Origin: CAWULT01 sp963923455
Lineage (GTDB): Bacteria > Acidobacteriota > Vicinamibacteria > Vicinamibacterales > UBA2999
Assembly (NCBI GenBank): GCA_963923455.1
Contig: CAWULT010000058.1
Coordinates: forward strand, 1 to 28,185
Reading direction: 5' to 3'
DNA: 28,185 bases
Both the position numbers and the translations under genes were made by a program. Position 1 is the first letter of the stretch; every line of letters begins with the position of its first letter. Below are positions 1 to 8,974 of the stretch, one piece after another. The notes under the pieces are model-generated. The model had not been told where the DNA came from and searched no databases. It saw only the letters and a list, made by a program, of their open reading frames with translations.

Positions 1-77
<77 letters not shown>

Positions 78-83
78 AATTTC

Positions 84-1127
84 CTACAGTTCAACGCGCC
101 TCCAGCGGGCCCCCGGGCCGCGCCCCTCTACCGCCACGACGCCGCCCTCCCTCATCTGGCGCAGCACGTGCCGAACCATGTCGCGGCTGACGCCAGGGCA
201 GTCGGCCTCGATGTCGGAGATCGTGAACGGTCCAGTCCGGCGCATCACCGCCTGCCGCACTTGTTCCGTCTTCGACCCTTTGAGGGTTTCGACGCGCTCC
301 TCGAACTCGCTGTAAGCGCGCAGCAGCGTGCCCCAGAAGTACCGCAGCCAGGGATGAGGATCGTGCGCGTCGTCGTGCCATCCCTGGGAACTGCGCTCGA
401 GCGTCTCGTAGTACGTCTCACGCGACTCTTCGATGATCCGTTCGAGGCTGACGTAGCGGCCCACCCGGTAGTCGGCGTGGTACATCAGCAACTGCGACAG
501 CAGGCGCGCGAGGCGGCCATTGCCGTCGCGGAAGGGATGGATGCAGAGGAAGTCCAAGACGGCCAGCGGCACGAGCACGAGCGGATCGCCCAGGCCGCGA
601 TCGACCGCCGCCCTGTAGTCGTCAGTCAGGCGCGCCATGGCGCCAGGCGTTGCCACGGCAGACACAGGAGTGAACCGCACACGCACCGTTCGACCTGCCG
701 GGTCCCGCTCGACGATCTCGTTGTCCGACGGCTTCCAGCGCCCGCCACCGTCAGGCAGGTAGCGGTTGAGCACCGAATGCATCTGCAGCACGACGTTCGT
801 GTTGAAGGGCATGTCGGCGTGCGACTCGTGTATGAGCTGCAGCACGTCGCGATAGCCGGCAATCTCTTGCTCGCTTCGGTCGCGAGGAGCCGTCTGACGG
901 ACGACCAGGTCCTCGACCCGGCCCGGGCCGGCAACCACCCCTTCGATTCGACTCGACGATTCGGTGGACTCCACCATCGCGTGCGTGCGGAGCTGCTCGA
1001 GTTGCGCAGGGTACTGGCGCACGAACAGCTGCTGCCGTCCACGGGACTCGCCAAGGCGGCGCGTCGTGCTGAGGGCTTGCCTGTCAAACGAGAGGCGGCC
1101 GAGGTATTCGGGGGAAAGTGAGGGCAT
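84..1127 (-). CDS. fic: Fic-domain protein adenylyltransferase with winged-helix C-terminus
   Basis: This 347-residue protein carries a complete Fic active-site motif, HPFRDGNGR (residues 197-205, catalytic H197), the signature of enzymes that transfer AMP from ATP to target-protein hydroxyls. An N-terminal inhibitory motif (S58 to E62-G63, S-x-x-x-E-G) is present, so the enzyme is expected to be self-inhibited (class II architecture). Residues about 285-347 look like a winged helix-turn-helix, common in this Fic subfamily and possibly used for DNA binding. ATG at 1127 was chosen because it gives the usual N-terminus. A modest purine-rich site lies upstream, and tandem repeats lie at 1162-1193. 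The gene is the only one between two copies of the tRNA 3' end, suggesting horizontal acquisition. The target protein cannot be told from sequence. Confidence 0.93.
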   Translation of the reverse strand: MPSLSPEYLGRLSFDRQALSTTRRLGESRGRQQLFVRQYPAQLEQLRTHAMVESTESSSRIEGVVAGPGRVEDLVVRQTAPRDRSEQEIAGYRDVLQLIHESHADMPFNTNVVLQMHSVLNRYLPDGGGRWKPSDNEIVERDPAGRTVRVRFTPVSAVATPGAMARLTDDYRAAVDRGLGDPLVLVPLAVLDFLCIHPFRDGNGRLARLLSQLLMYHADYRVGRYVSLERIIEESRETYYETLERSSQGWHDDAHDPHPWLRYFWGTLLRAYSEFEERVETLKGSKTEQVRQAVMRRTGPFTISDIEADCPGVSRDMVRHVLRQMREGGVVAVEGRGPGARWRRVEL

Positions 1128-1144
1128 CAGGCCTCGGCAAGGAG

Positions 1145-1193
1145 GTAACGAATGCCCGATCTTACCCCCATTCGAGATTCATTACCCTCATTC
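1145..1193 (-). promoter_or_regulatory. Tandem repeats in the fic upstream region (possible operator)
   Basis: Two 12-bp copies, TTACCCCCATTC (1162-1173) and TTACCCTCATTC (1182-1193), differ at one base and start exactly 20 bp apart, so they sit on the same face of the helix. A related inverted element (GTAACGAATG) lies at 1145-1154. On the minus strand a TAAGAT hexamer (1164 to 1159), a possible -10 box, overlaps the proximal copy. Autoregulation by the Fic winged-helix domain is inference. Confidence 0.4.
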
Positions 1194-1234
1194 ACGCCGC
1201 CACCCACCACGCCACCAACCGGCAGCGGCTGCGA

Positions 1235-1256
1235 GCCCCCGCAACCAACTTCCCTA
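1235..1256 (+). repeat. Right copy of tRNA 3'-end direct repeat (putative att site)
   Basis: This copy is identical to the tRNA 3' end over 14 bases (1235-1248) and matches 20 of 22 bases overall. It lies upstream of fic, outside any gene. Together with 65-86 it defines a segment of about 1.17 kb holding only fic and its promoter. No tRNA body precedes this copy. Confidence 0.6.
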
Positions 1257-1345
1257 ACGAATTCTCCTGAATTCAGCGAGTTCCCTGCTCCGTCTCCGCA
1301 TGTCTCCGCGACTGGAGGCCGGTGGCGCGGATTCGTCCGGCCGCT

Positions 1346-2059
1346 CTACACCAGCAACCCGCCGAGCCAGCGGGTGAACGCGGGCCACCACGCCGTCTGC
1401 ATCAGGCCGTCGCGAAAGCTCGACACGAACAGGACCGAGAGGCCGATCGCATAGGCGGGCGCCAGGCGGCGCCGCATCGTCGCGTCGTACGCCATCCCCG
1501 CCAGGATCGGCGAGAACCAGACGAGGCGAATCGCGTTGAACGGCAGCGGCATGCGCCCGGCGGCGGCGATCAGCAGCGTGGTGGTGGCCACGATCATCAG
1601 CCGCTTGTGAATCTCAGGCGCCTTGCGGTAGACCACGGCGGCGGCAAAGAACGGCGCGAAGATCGCCATGTCGATGAGCGGCCACGTCGGGTAGTCGAGC
1701 GAGGCGTCGAGGCCATCGGCGCGAATGCGCCCCGCGAACTGATACAGCGTCGTGAACAGGCCCACGACGACGACCAGCGCGCCGTAGGCAATCCCGATTC
1801 GCCCCACCTGCAGGTGTCGGCGCACGTGTCCCGTGGCCGCCAGGACTGCCTGCGCCGTGAACAGCACCAGCCAACCGACGAAGACGACGGCGTGCACGTG
1901 AATGACTGCGCTGCGCTCGATCGTCAGGTGGACCAGCGGACCGAAGTAGCTGGGCCAGAAGCCCACCACCGCAATCAGCGCCATCAGCGCGCTGGCGGCG
2001 ACGTAGAAGGTCCGCCGCGCTGTGGAGCCAGCCCGAATACGCGGGCGCACGCTGGTCAT
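1346..2059 (-). CDS. Multi-spanning membrane protein of unknown function
   Basis: This 237-residue protein is mostly hydrophobic, with about six predicted membrane spans (near residues 17-36, 55-75, 88-107, 128-146, 155-170 and 199-215). Two features may have functional meaning. An H-x-H pair sits at the start of the second span (VIHVHAVVF), and the sequence EIHKRLM occurs before the fifth. Such histidines occur in haem- or metal-binding membrane proteins, but no family is recognised with confidence. A TAGAAT hexamer lies 9 nt upstream of the ATG at 2059 on the minus strand, suggesting a very short leader. The gene is divergent from the broken methyltransferase and probably forms its own transcription unit. 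Confidence 0.8.
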   Translation of the reverse strand: MTSVRPRIRAGSTARRTFYVAASALMALIAVVGFWPSYFGPLVHLTIERSAVIHVHAVVFVGWLVLFTAQAVLAATGHVRRHLQVGRIGIAYGALVVVVGLFTTLYQFAGRIRADGLDASLDYPTWPLIDMAIFAPFFAAAVVYRKAPEIHKRLMIVATTTLLIAAAGRMPLPFNAIRLVWFSPILAGMAYDATMRRRLAPAYAIGLSVLFVSSFRDGLMQTAWWPAFTRWLGGLLV

Positions 2060-2068
2060 CGCCGACGG

Positions 2069-2074
2069 ATTCTA
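2069..2074 (-). promoter_or_regulatory. Likely -10 box of the membrane-protein gene
   Basis: TAGAAT on the minus strand (reading 2074 to 2069) ends 9 nt before the start codon at 2059. It has the same form and near-start position as boxes seen before rnd, rsmH, vapB and others in this window. Confidence 0.45.
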
Positions 2075-2192
2075 CGTGAGATATGCTTGCGCCTCCTACG
2101 GCTCAGCTGCCCCGCCTTCAGCCCCCGCACGGAGCGACGATGACACCACCCGACACGACGTCTCCCCCCAGCCCTCACCGCAGGAACGAATC

Positions 2193-3164
2193 ATGGGGGC
2201 CTTCCTCGGCCTCGTCCAGGGCCGCTGCGTGGTGGCGGCCACGGAGCTGGGCCTGGCCGACGCGCTCGCGGCCGGCCCGCTGACAGTGGACGTCCTTGCC
2301 CACCAGACGGGCACGGACGCAGACAGCCTGTTTCGCCTGATGCGCGCCTTGGAGTCGATCGGGATCTTCACCCAGGTATCGCCGAAGGTCTTCGCCAATA
2401 CGCCCGTCAGCGAGTGCCTGCGCAGGGACGTGCCGGGGTCGACGTGGGCGTTCATGCGGGTTCAGGCACCGGGCTGGCACTACTGGGACGGGCTCGCCGA
2501 GATGCTGCCAACTCTGCAGACCGGCAAGACGGCCATGCACGAGCGTCTCGGGTACGACTCGTGGGAGTTCTACCGCCGCAATCCGGAGCAGTGGCCGGTG
2601 TTCAACGAGGCGATGCGGTCGGTGACGGCCCCGATGACACCCACCATCACGGCGGCGTACGACTGGAGCCGATTCCCCGTCATTGCCGACATCGCGGGCG
2701 GGATCGGCACCCAGCTGGTGGACATCCTCGACGCGCATCCTGCGTGTCGTGGTGTGATCTTCGACCTGCCCGAGGTGGTCTCGACGGCCATTCCGCACGA
2801 CCGCGTCGAGCGCGTGGCGGGCAACTTCTTCGAAGCGGTGCCGGTCGAGGCCGATGCCTACATCCTGCGCAACATCATCCACGACTGAAACGACGAGAAG
2901 GCCCTGGCGATCCTGAAGACCCTGCGCAAGGCGACGAAGCCCACGGCGCGGGTCATGCTGCTCGAGTGGGCCCTGCCCGACACGTCGGACTTCCACGTGG
3001 GCAAGTGGACCGACATGATCATGATGACGGGCGTCGGCGGCCGGGAGCGCACGCGCGCGGACTTCGAGGCGCTGTTCGCCGCATCAGGCTTCGCGCTGGA
3101 GGACGTCGTCCCGACCACCTCGATGTTCAGCATCGTGGTGGCTCGGCCGGTCACGCACGCGTGA
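2193..3164 (+). pseudogene. SAM-dependent O-methyltransferase interrupted by in-frame TGA
   Basis: The frame encodes a hydroxyneurobilirubin/acetylserotonin-type small-molecule O-methyltransferase. It has an N-terminal winged-helix dimerisation domain, then the SAM-binding motif I DIAGGIGTQ, followed by IFDLPEVV, RNIIHD, LLEW and a C-terminal GRERTRADFEALF segment. A TGA at 2886-2888 stands exactly where this family normally has tryptophan in its conserved HDW motif. The same frame continues intact for another 91 codons to a second TGA at 3162-3164. A TGG-to-TGA point change explains this. The start at 2193 has an AGGAA site 6 nt upstream. A second ATG with GGAG lies at 2140 in another frame, joined only by a C6 run (2164-2169), so an additional 5' frameshift is possible. 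The truncated product would lack the catalytic region and the C-terminus. Confidence 0.8.
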
Positions 3165-3238
3165 CCGGACACGCGACACATTCGCCACCGACTCCACCCT
3201 CGCCAGGGGGAGCACTCATGGCCGTCGGGTCCTCGCAG

Positions 3239-3244
3239 TACACT
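3239..3244 (+). promoter_or_regulatory. Likely -10 box of rnd (leaderless transcript)
   Basis: TACACT ends 5 nt before the GTG start at 3250, leaving no room for a ribosome-binding site. It sits within an inverted repeat, CGCAGT-AC-ACTGCG (3234-3247). Confidence 0.45.
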
Positions 3245-3249
3245 GCGGT

Positions 3250-4386
3250 GTGACCAGGACGCTCTCGATCAACCATCCCGACGAGCTCGCCGAAGCCGTG
3301 GCCCGCTGGCAGGGGGCGCCGAGCGTCGGACTCGACACCGAATTCGTGCGCGAGCGGACGTTCCGCGCCAGGCTGGGCCTCGTACAGGTGGCGGTCGCGG
3401 GCGAGGTGGCGCTCGTGGATGCCGTGCGGATCACGGACCTCTCGCCACTCGGCACCGTCCTGGGCGACACGGGCACCCGCAAGATTCTCCACTCCGGCTC
3501 GGAGGATCTGCCGGTGCTGCGCCGGGCGACGGGCGCGTCGCTCGGGCCGCTGTTCGATACGCAGGTGGCGGCCGCCTTCGCCGGGCTCGGCCCGTCCCTG
3601 TCGTACGGGGCCCTGATCTTCGCGCTCTTCGGCGTGCGGCTCGACAAGGACGAGACGCGCACCGACTGGCTGCGCCGGCCGCTCTCCCCCGAACAACTCC
3701 AATACGCGGCCGACGACGTCGAATATCTGCCGGCCGCGGCCGCCGAACTCGAGCGTCGCCTGATCGGGTTGGGCCGGCTCGAGTGGGCCCTCGAGGACTC
3801 GGCCGCGCTCGCCGCCTCGGACGCGGACGGCCCGGCGCCCGCTGACGCCTGGCGCCGGGTGAAGGGGCTGGAACGATACCCACCATCCGTCCGCGCGATC
3901 GCGCGCGGGCTCGCGGCGTGGCGCGAACGAGAGGCCGCCCGGCTCGACGTCGCGCGGCCCTTCCTGCTGCGCGACGAGACCCTGATCGCTCTCGCGCGCC
4001 GGGACAGCCTGTCTCTGCAGGAGGCTGCCCGACTCCCGGGCTACGACCCACGACGGCACGCCACGTACGCCCCGCAGTGGATCGAGGCGTTGGCCGTCGC
4101 GCGCCGCGAGGCCGAGACCGGCGCGGCAGCGATCGATCCGCCCGTGCCCTCGGCGGCGGATCTCGAGCGGCGGCTGGCGCTCGAGAAGGCGATCGGCGCG
4201 CTGGTGGCCCGCCGCGCCACCGAGCTCTCGCTCGTCCCGGAATTGTTGTTGTCGCGCCGGCAGCGGGACCGCGCGCTCGACGCATGGGGTGGCCGGGGCT
4301 CCCTTGCCGACGCCGTCGGCGGATTCCGCGGCGCGCTGCTCGGCGCCGACCTCGAGGCCCTCGCGCCGGTCAGTGCTGGCGGCTGA
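3250..4386 (+). CDS. rnd: Ribonuclease D
   Basis: This 378-residue 3'-to-5' exoribonuclease belongs to the DEDDy family and acts in the cytoplasm on tRNA and other structured RNA 3' ends. The three exonuclease motifs are complete: ExoI LDTEF (D29, E31), ExoII HSGSEDL (D86) and ExoIII YAADD (Y152, D156). A helical HRDC-type domain, typical of RNase D, follows at about residues 215-295. The remaining C-terminus is charged and poorly conserved. The start is GTG at 3250; no ribosome-binding site is visible and a -10-like TACACT lies 5 nt upstream, so the transcript is probably leaderless. The gene converges with the molybdenum hydroxylase operon, with only 50 bp between the two stop codons. Confidence 0.95.
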   Translation: MTRTLSINHPDELAEAVARWQGAPSVGLDTEFVRERTFRARLGLVQVAVAGEVALVDAVRITDLSPLGTVLGDTGTRKILHSGSEDLPVLRRATGASLGPLFDTQVAAAFAGLGPSLSYGALIFALFGVRLDKDETRTDWLRRPLSPEQLQYAADDVEYLPAAAAELERRLIGLGRLEWALEDSAALAASDADGPAPADAWRRVKGLERYPPSVRAIARGLAAWREREAARLDVARPFLLRDETLIALARRDSLSLQEAARLPGYDPRRHATYAPQWIEALAVARREAETGAAAIDPPVPSAADLERRLALEKAIGALVARRATELSLVPELLLSRRQRDRALDAWGGRGSLADAVGGFRGALLGADLEALAPVSAGG

Positions 4387-4436
4387 CGGGAGCCGTCACG
4401 GCAGGTCGAGGACGCCGGCAGGCTGGTGAGAGGCGG

Positions 4437-6812
4437 TCACGCCCCCCAGCTCAGGTCGTGTCCGTTGAACGGCAGGTCCCGCACACGCTTGCCGGTGATC
4501 TGGAAGATCGCGTCGGCAATCGCGGACTGAATCGACGTCGCGCGGTCGTGTCCCATGCCGATCAGCCAGTGCCGGGTCGGGAAGAAGCGGATGTTGATCT
4601 CGGGTGGGTCTTCGTCGATCCGGGACAGCGGGAACGTGTGGAAGTTGTTCTCGACGATGCGCCCGTCCTTGATCGTGCAGGCCTGATGCACGGCATCGTT
4701 GTAGAACCAGGTGATCTGCCCTTCAATCTGCTTCCGCACCGACAGCGGATTGACCAGGCCGAAGCCCGTCTCGTGCGCCACGTCGACGCGCTCGAGCTTG
4801 ATCCGGCCGCGACGGCTCACCGAGACGGTGTGCACCATGGCGCTGATCGTGGCCATGCCATTGCCTTCGGCGCCCCGCTCCTCGAGACCGATGGCCCGTG
4901 CCGTGCCCGGCGGTAGCGGCGTGCCCCATCCCGACATCTCGGCAGCCATGTCGAGCGCCGTGATCATGTCCTGCTTGTAGGGCAGGTTGGTGCGGGCCAG
5001 CAATTCGCGCCGGTAGAGATACGGGTCCTTCCCGGCGGCACGCGCGAGCTCGTTCATGAAGCTCTCGCGGTAGAACTCGTGTGCGGCCTGTCCGACGCCG
5101 CGGCGCGTGCCGACGGGGACGTGGAACCTGGTCGTATGGCTCGTGTAGCGGTAGTTCGGCGTGTGGTAACGGGACGCCACGTCGAACGAGGCGTCCGGGC
5201 CGAACCCGTCCCGCTGCATGGCGGTCCGCACGTCGAGCGCAATCGGCCAACCGTCCGCGTCCAGCCCGGCCTTGAGGCGAGCCACGCCCATGGCGCGATA
5301 CGTGGTGCCGATGAAGTCCTCCTCGCGGGTCCAGAGCATGTGGATCGGCGTGCCGCGGTGCGCGTTGGCGATCATGATGGCGTGTTCCGCCTGCGGCCCG
5401 TTGCCGTTTCGGCCAAAACCGCCGCCCAGGTGGCACAAGTGCAGGTGGACGTTGGTCTCGGGAATCCCGGTGATCTTCGACGCGCTGAACCGCGTCTCCT
5501 GCGGGCTCTGATCCCCGATCCAGATGTCCACGCGGTTCTCGGTGACGAGCACGGTGGCGTTGCCAGGCTCCATGCGGGCACGCGGCAGGAAGGGCGTGGA
5601 ATAGGTGGCTTCGACGATCCGGGCGGCGCGGCCGAAGCCGGCGGCGACGTCGCCGTGGTCGACGCGCACCTGACCGGGGGCGTCGAGGGCGGCCAGCAGC
5701 GCCGCCCGCATGTTCTCGGACGTGAAGGCCGCGTTGGCCGGAGGAATCTCCCACTCGATGGGCATCCGGTCGAGCGCCGTCTTCGCCTGGTACCACGTGT
5801 CGGCCACGATTGCCACGCCCCCGCTGAACACCCGGCCGCGGGTCAGCGCCGGATCGGGGATGGGGAACCGGACTGCGGAGCGCACGCCCGGCATCCCTCG
5901 GACCGCGTCGAAGTCGAAGCGCTTGACGTCGCCCCCGTACACGGGACATGACTTGACCGCCGCCCACTTCATGCCGGGAACGCGGACGTCGATGCCATAG
6001 GTGACCTGGCCGGTCACCTTGGGTGGCACGTCGAGGTTCTTCTGCTCGGTGCCCATCAGCGTCCACTGATCGGGCGACTTGATGACGATGGTCTCCGGGT
6101 GCGGGTGCGGCGTGGCGGCCGCGCGCCGGGCCACCTTGCCGTAGGTGGTGGTGCGGCCGGTCGGCGCATGCGTGATCACACTGTCGCGTGCCGTGAGCTC
6201 GGAGACGGGTACGTTCCAGATCGCGGCGGCGGCCAGCAGCAGCCGCTCCCGAGCCTCGGCGCCGGCGAGTTGCAGGTAGTACCGGCCGTCCTTCACCGAC
6301 GACGCCGCGTTCGTCCGCATCCGCCGATACAGGCTGTCGGGAATGCCGGACACGCCTTTGGGGTCCCGCGTGCCGAAGGTGGGCTCGCCGCCACCCTTCG
6401 GGTCGGTGGCACCCTTGCCCATGACGTTCAGCGTCCACGCCGGCGCCTGCTCCCGGGCATCCCGGTTCGCGGAGGCGTACTGCGGCCGCACCTTGCTCCA
6501 GTCGCACTGCAGCTCCTCGCACACCATCATGGCGTTCGAGGTCCAGACGCCCTGGCCGAGTTCGGTCTGCGCGATCCGCACCGTCACCGTCTCGTCCGGC
6601 GCGACGACGATCCACGCGTTCACCTCCGGCGTCGCCGGCTCCTCGTACCAGGACGGCGCTGGCACGGTCTGCGCGCTCGCGCGAGGCGGCACCCAGAAAC
6701 CCAGGACGAAGGCCCCCTGGGCGGCGGCCACCGTTGCCAGGAACTCTCGCCGCGTCACGCTGGATCCGACGTCGGCGCCTGCGCCCGACGCTGCGCGTGT
6801 GCTGTCGCTCAC
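4437..6812 (-). CDS. Molybdenum hydroxylase large subunit (xanthine dehydrogenase/IorB family), Tat-exported
   Basis: This 791-residue subunit would bind the molybdopterin cofactor and oxidise aldehydes or N-heterocycles, using the adjacent 2Fe-2S subunit for electron transfer. A twin-arginine signal (T20-R21-R22-E23-F24-L25, then a hydrophobic stretch ending ASAQ at 45-48) predicts periplasmic export of the folded complex. Family landmarks include ELGQGVWT, GGGFGRNGNGPQ, LWTREED and a VPVGTRRGVGQ segment. At the C-terminus the usual GxGE loop with the catalytic glutamate instead reads IGMGHD (H755), although the flanking AIADAIFQITGKRVRDLP is conserved. It starts at GTG 6812, 9 nt after the small-subunit stop, and the ribosome-binding site overlaps that stop (TAGGAGG). 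The substrate is unknown; no FAD subunit or maturation gene is visible. Confidence 0.9.
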   Translation of the reverse strand: MSDSTRAASGAGADVGSSVTRREFLATVAAAQGAFVLGFWVPPRASAQTVPAPSWYEEPATPEVNAWIVVAPDETVTVRIAQTELGQGVWTSNAMMVCEELQCDWSKVRPQYASANRDAREQAPAWTLNVMGKGATDPKGGGEPTFGTRDPKGVSGIPDSLYRRMRTNAASSVKDGRYYLQLAGAEARERLLLAAAAIWNVPVSELTARDSVITHAPTGRTTTYGKVARRAAATPHPHPETIVIKSPDQWTLMGTEQKNLDVPPKVTGQVTYGIDVRVPGMKWAAVKSCPVYGGDVKRFDFDAVRGMPGVRSAVRFPIPDPALTRGRVFSGGVAIVADTWYQAKTALDRMPIEWEIPPANAAFTSENMRAALLAALDAPGQVRVDHGDVAAGFGRAARIVEATYSTPFLPRARMEPGNATVLVTENRVDIWIGDQSPQETRFSASKITGIPETNVHLHLCHLGGGFGRNGNGPQAEHAIMIANAHRGTPIHMLWTREEDFIGTTYRAMGVARLKAGLDADGWPIALDVRTAMQRDGFGPDASFDVASRYHTPNYRYTSHTTRFHVPVGTRRGVGQAAHEFYRESFMNELARAAGKDPYLYRRELLARTNLPYKQDMITALDMAAEMSGWGTPLPPGTARAIGLEERGAEGNGMATISAMVHTVSVSRRGRIKLERVDVAHETGFGLVNPLSVRKQIEGQITWFYNDAVHQACTIKDGRIVENNFHTFPLSRIDEDPPEINIRFFPTRHWLIGMGHDRATSIQSAIADAIFQITGKRVRDLPFNGHDLSWGA

Positions 6813-6821
6813 GTCCGCCTC

Positions 6822-7283
6822 CTACGCCTTCCTCATCAGGTCCGCCGCGAGGTGAATCGCCTTTCGGACTCGGTGGTAGGTGCTGCAACGGCAGGCATTG
6901 GTCACCTCCGCGTCGATATTGGCGTCGGTGGGCCTTGGGTACTTCTGCAGCAGGGCCAACGCGCTCATGATCATCCCCGACTGGCAGTAGCCGCACTGCG
7001 GGGCATCCAGTTCCGTCCACGCGACCTGGATGGGGTGGCTGCCGTCCGGCGAGAGTCCCTCGATCGTCAGGACCGCCTTGCCGACCGCGGCCGACGCGGG
7101 GAGGCTGCACGACCGCACCGGCCGCCCGCCGACGTGCACCGTGCACGCGCCGCACTGTCCGATGCCGCAGCTGAACTTGGTGCCCGTGAGCCCCACGTGA
7201 TCGCGAATCACCCACAGGAGTGGGGTTGCCGGGTCCACGTCGACTTCGTGCCGCGTGCCGTTCACGATCAGATCGAGCGCCAT
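6822..7283 (-). CDS. Molybdenum hydroxylase 2Fe-2S subunit (IorA/CoxS family)
   Basis: This 153-residue protein carries two [2Fe-2S] clusters that pass electrons from the molybdenum site of its partner. The plant-ferredoxin-type cluster uses C39, C44, C47 (CGIGQCGAC) and C59. The second cluster uses C97, C100 (CGYCQSGM), C131 and C133 (CRC). All eight ligands are present and the length is normal for the family. It has no signal peptide of its own and would be carried out with the Tat-tagged large subunit, as is known for related enzymes. It starts at ATG 7283 with GGAGG 8 nt upstream and is first in a two-gene operon. Confidence 0.96.
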   Translation of the reverse strand: MALDLIVNGTRHEVDVDPATPLLWVIRDHVGLTGTKFSCGIGQCGACTVHVGGRPVRSCSLPASAAVGKAVLTIEGLSPDGSHPIQVAWTELDAPQCGYCQSGMIMSALALLQKYPRPTDANIDAEVTNACRCSTYHRVRKAIHLAADLMRKA

Positions 7284-7306
7284 ACCCTCATCCTCCGGAC
7301 GCGGGC

Positions 7307-7312
7307 ATTGTA
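7307..7312 (-). promoter_or_regulatory. Likely -10 box of the molybdenum hydroxylase operon
   Basis: TACAAT on the minus strand (7312 to 7307) lies 23 nt before the ATG at 7283, leaving room for a short leader carrying the GGAGG site at 7292-7296. This is a conventional leadered arrangement, unlike many other genes here. Confidence 0.45.
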
Positions 7313-7393
7313 GTCCCAGCGCTGTCCCGACGCGGCGCCCCAGCCGGACACATCGGCCGTTTCTGAGGCATCATCAAGGGTGAGGAGACCTTC

Positions 7394-8893
<1,500 letters not shown>

Positions 8894-8908
8894 CCCCGAG
8901 GACGGAAC

Positions 8909-8942
8909 TCGAGGGGCGGGGGCGTCGGCCCGCGCCCCTCGA
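8909..8942 (+). terminator. Hairpin after mmsA (terminator-like)
   Basis: A perfect 10-bp stem (8909-8918 with 8933-8942, TCGAGGGGCG/CGCCCCTCGA) encloses a 14-nt loop, starting 16 nt after the mmsA stop. There is no T tract, so it may instead act as a transcript 3' end or a Rho-linked site. Confidence 0.45.
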
Positions 8943-8962
8943 ACGCCGCCCCGAGGGCGTTG

Positions 8963-8968
8963 TACCCT
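8963..8968 (+). promoter_or_regulatory. Likely -10 box of the metallo-beta-lactamase-fold gene
   Basis: TACCCT ends 6 nt before the ATG at 8975. There is no good ribosome-binding site, so the transcript is probably leaderless. Confidence 0.4.
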
Positions 8969-8974
8969 GGGGGC

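Noticed and set aside
1235..1248. A second tRNA gene at the right repeat
   Set aside because: Only the 3' end is duplicated; no cloverleaf can be built from the preceding bases.
1259..1274. GAATTC-TCCT-GAATTC paired palindromes near the right repeat
   Set aside because: They are short, with no gene nearby that they would plausibly control, and could arise by chance.
2886..2888. Selenocysteine or reassigned UGA in the methyltransferase
   Set aside because: The family has tryptophan, not cysteine, at this site; no clear selenocysteine hairpin follows; and TGA serves as a normal stop for many genes here.
4723..7215. An 830-codon minus-strand frame overlapping both molybdenum hydroxylase genes
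   Set aside because: It is a shifted reading of the same strand with no domain. The real frames carry every cysteine ligand and the Tat signal.
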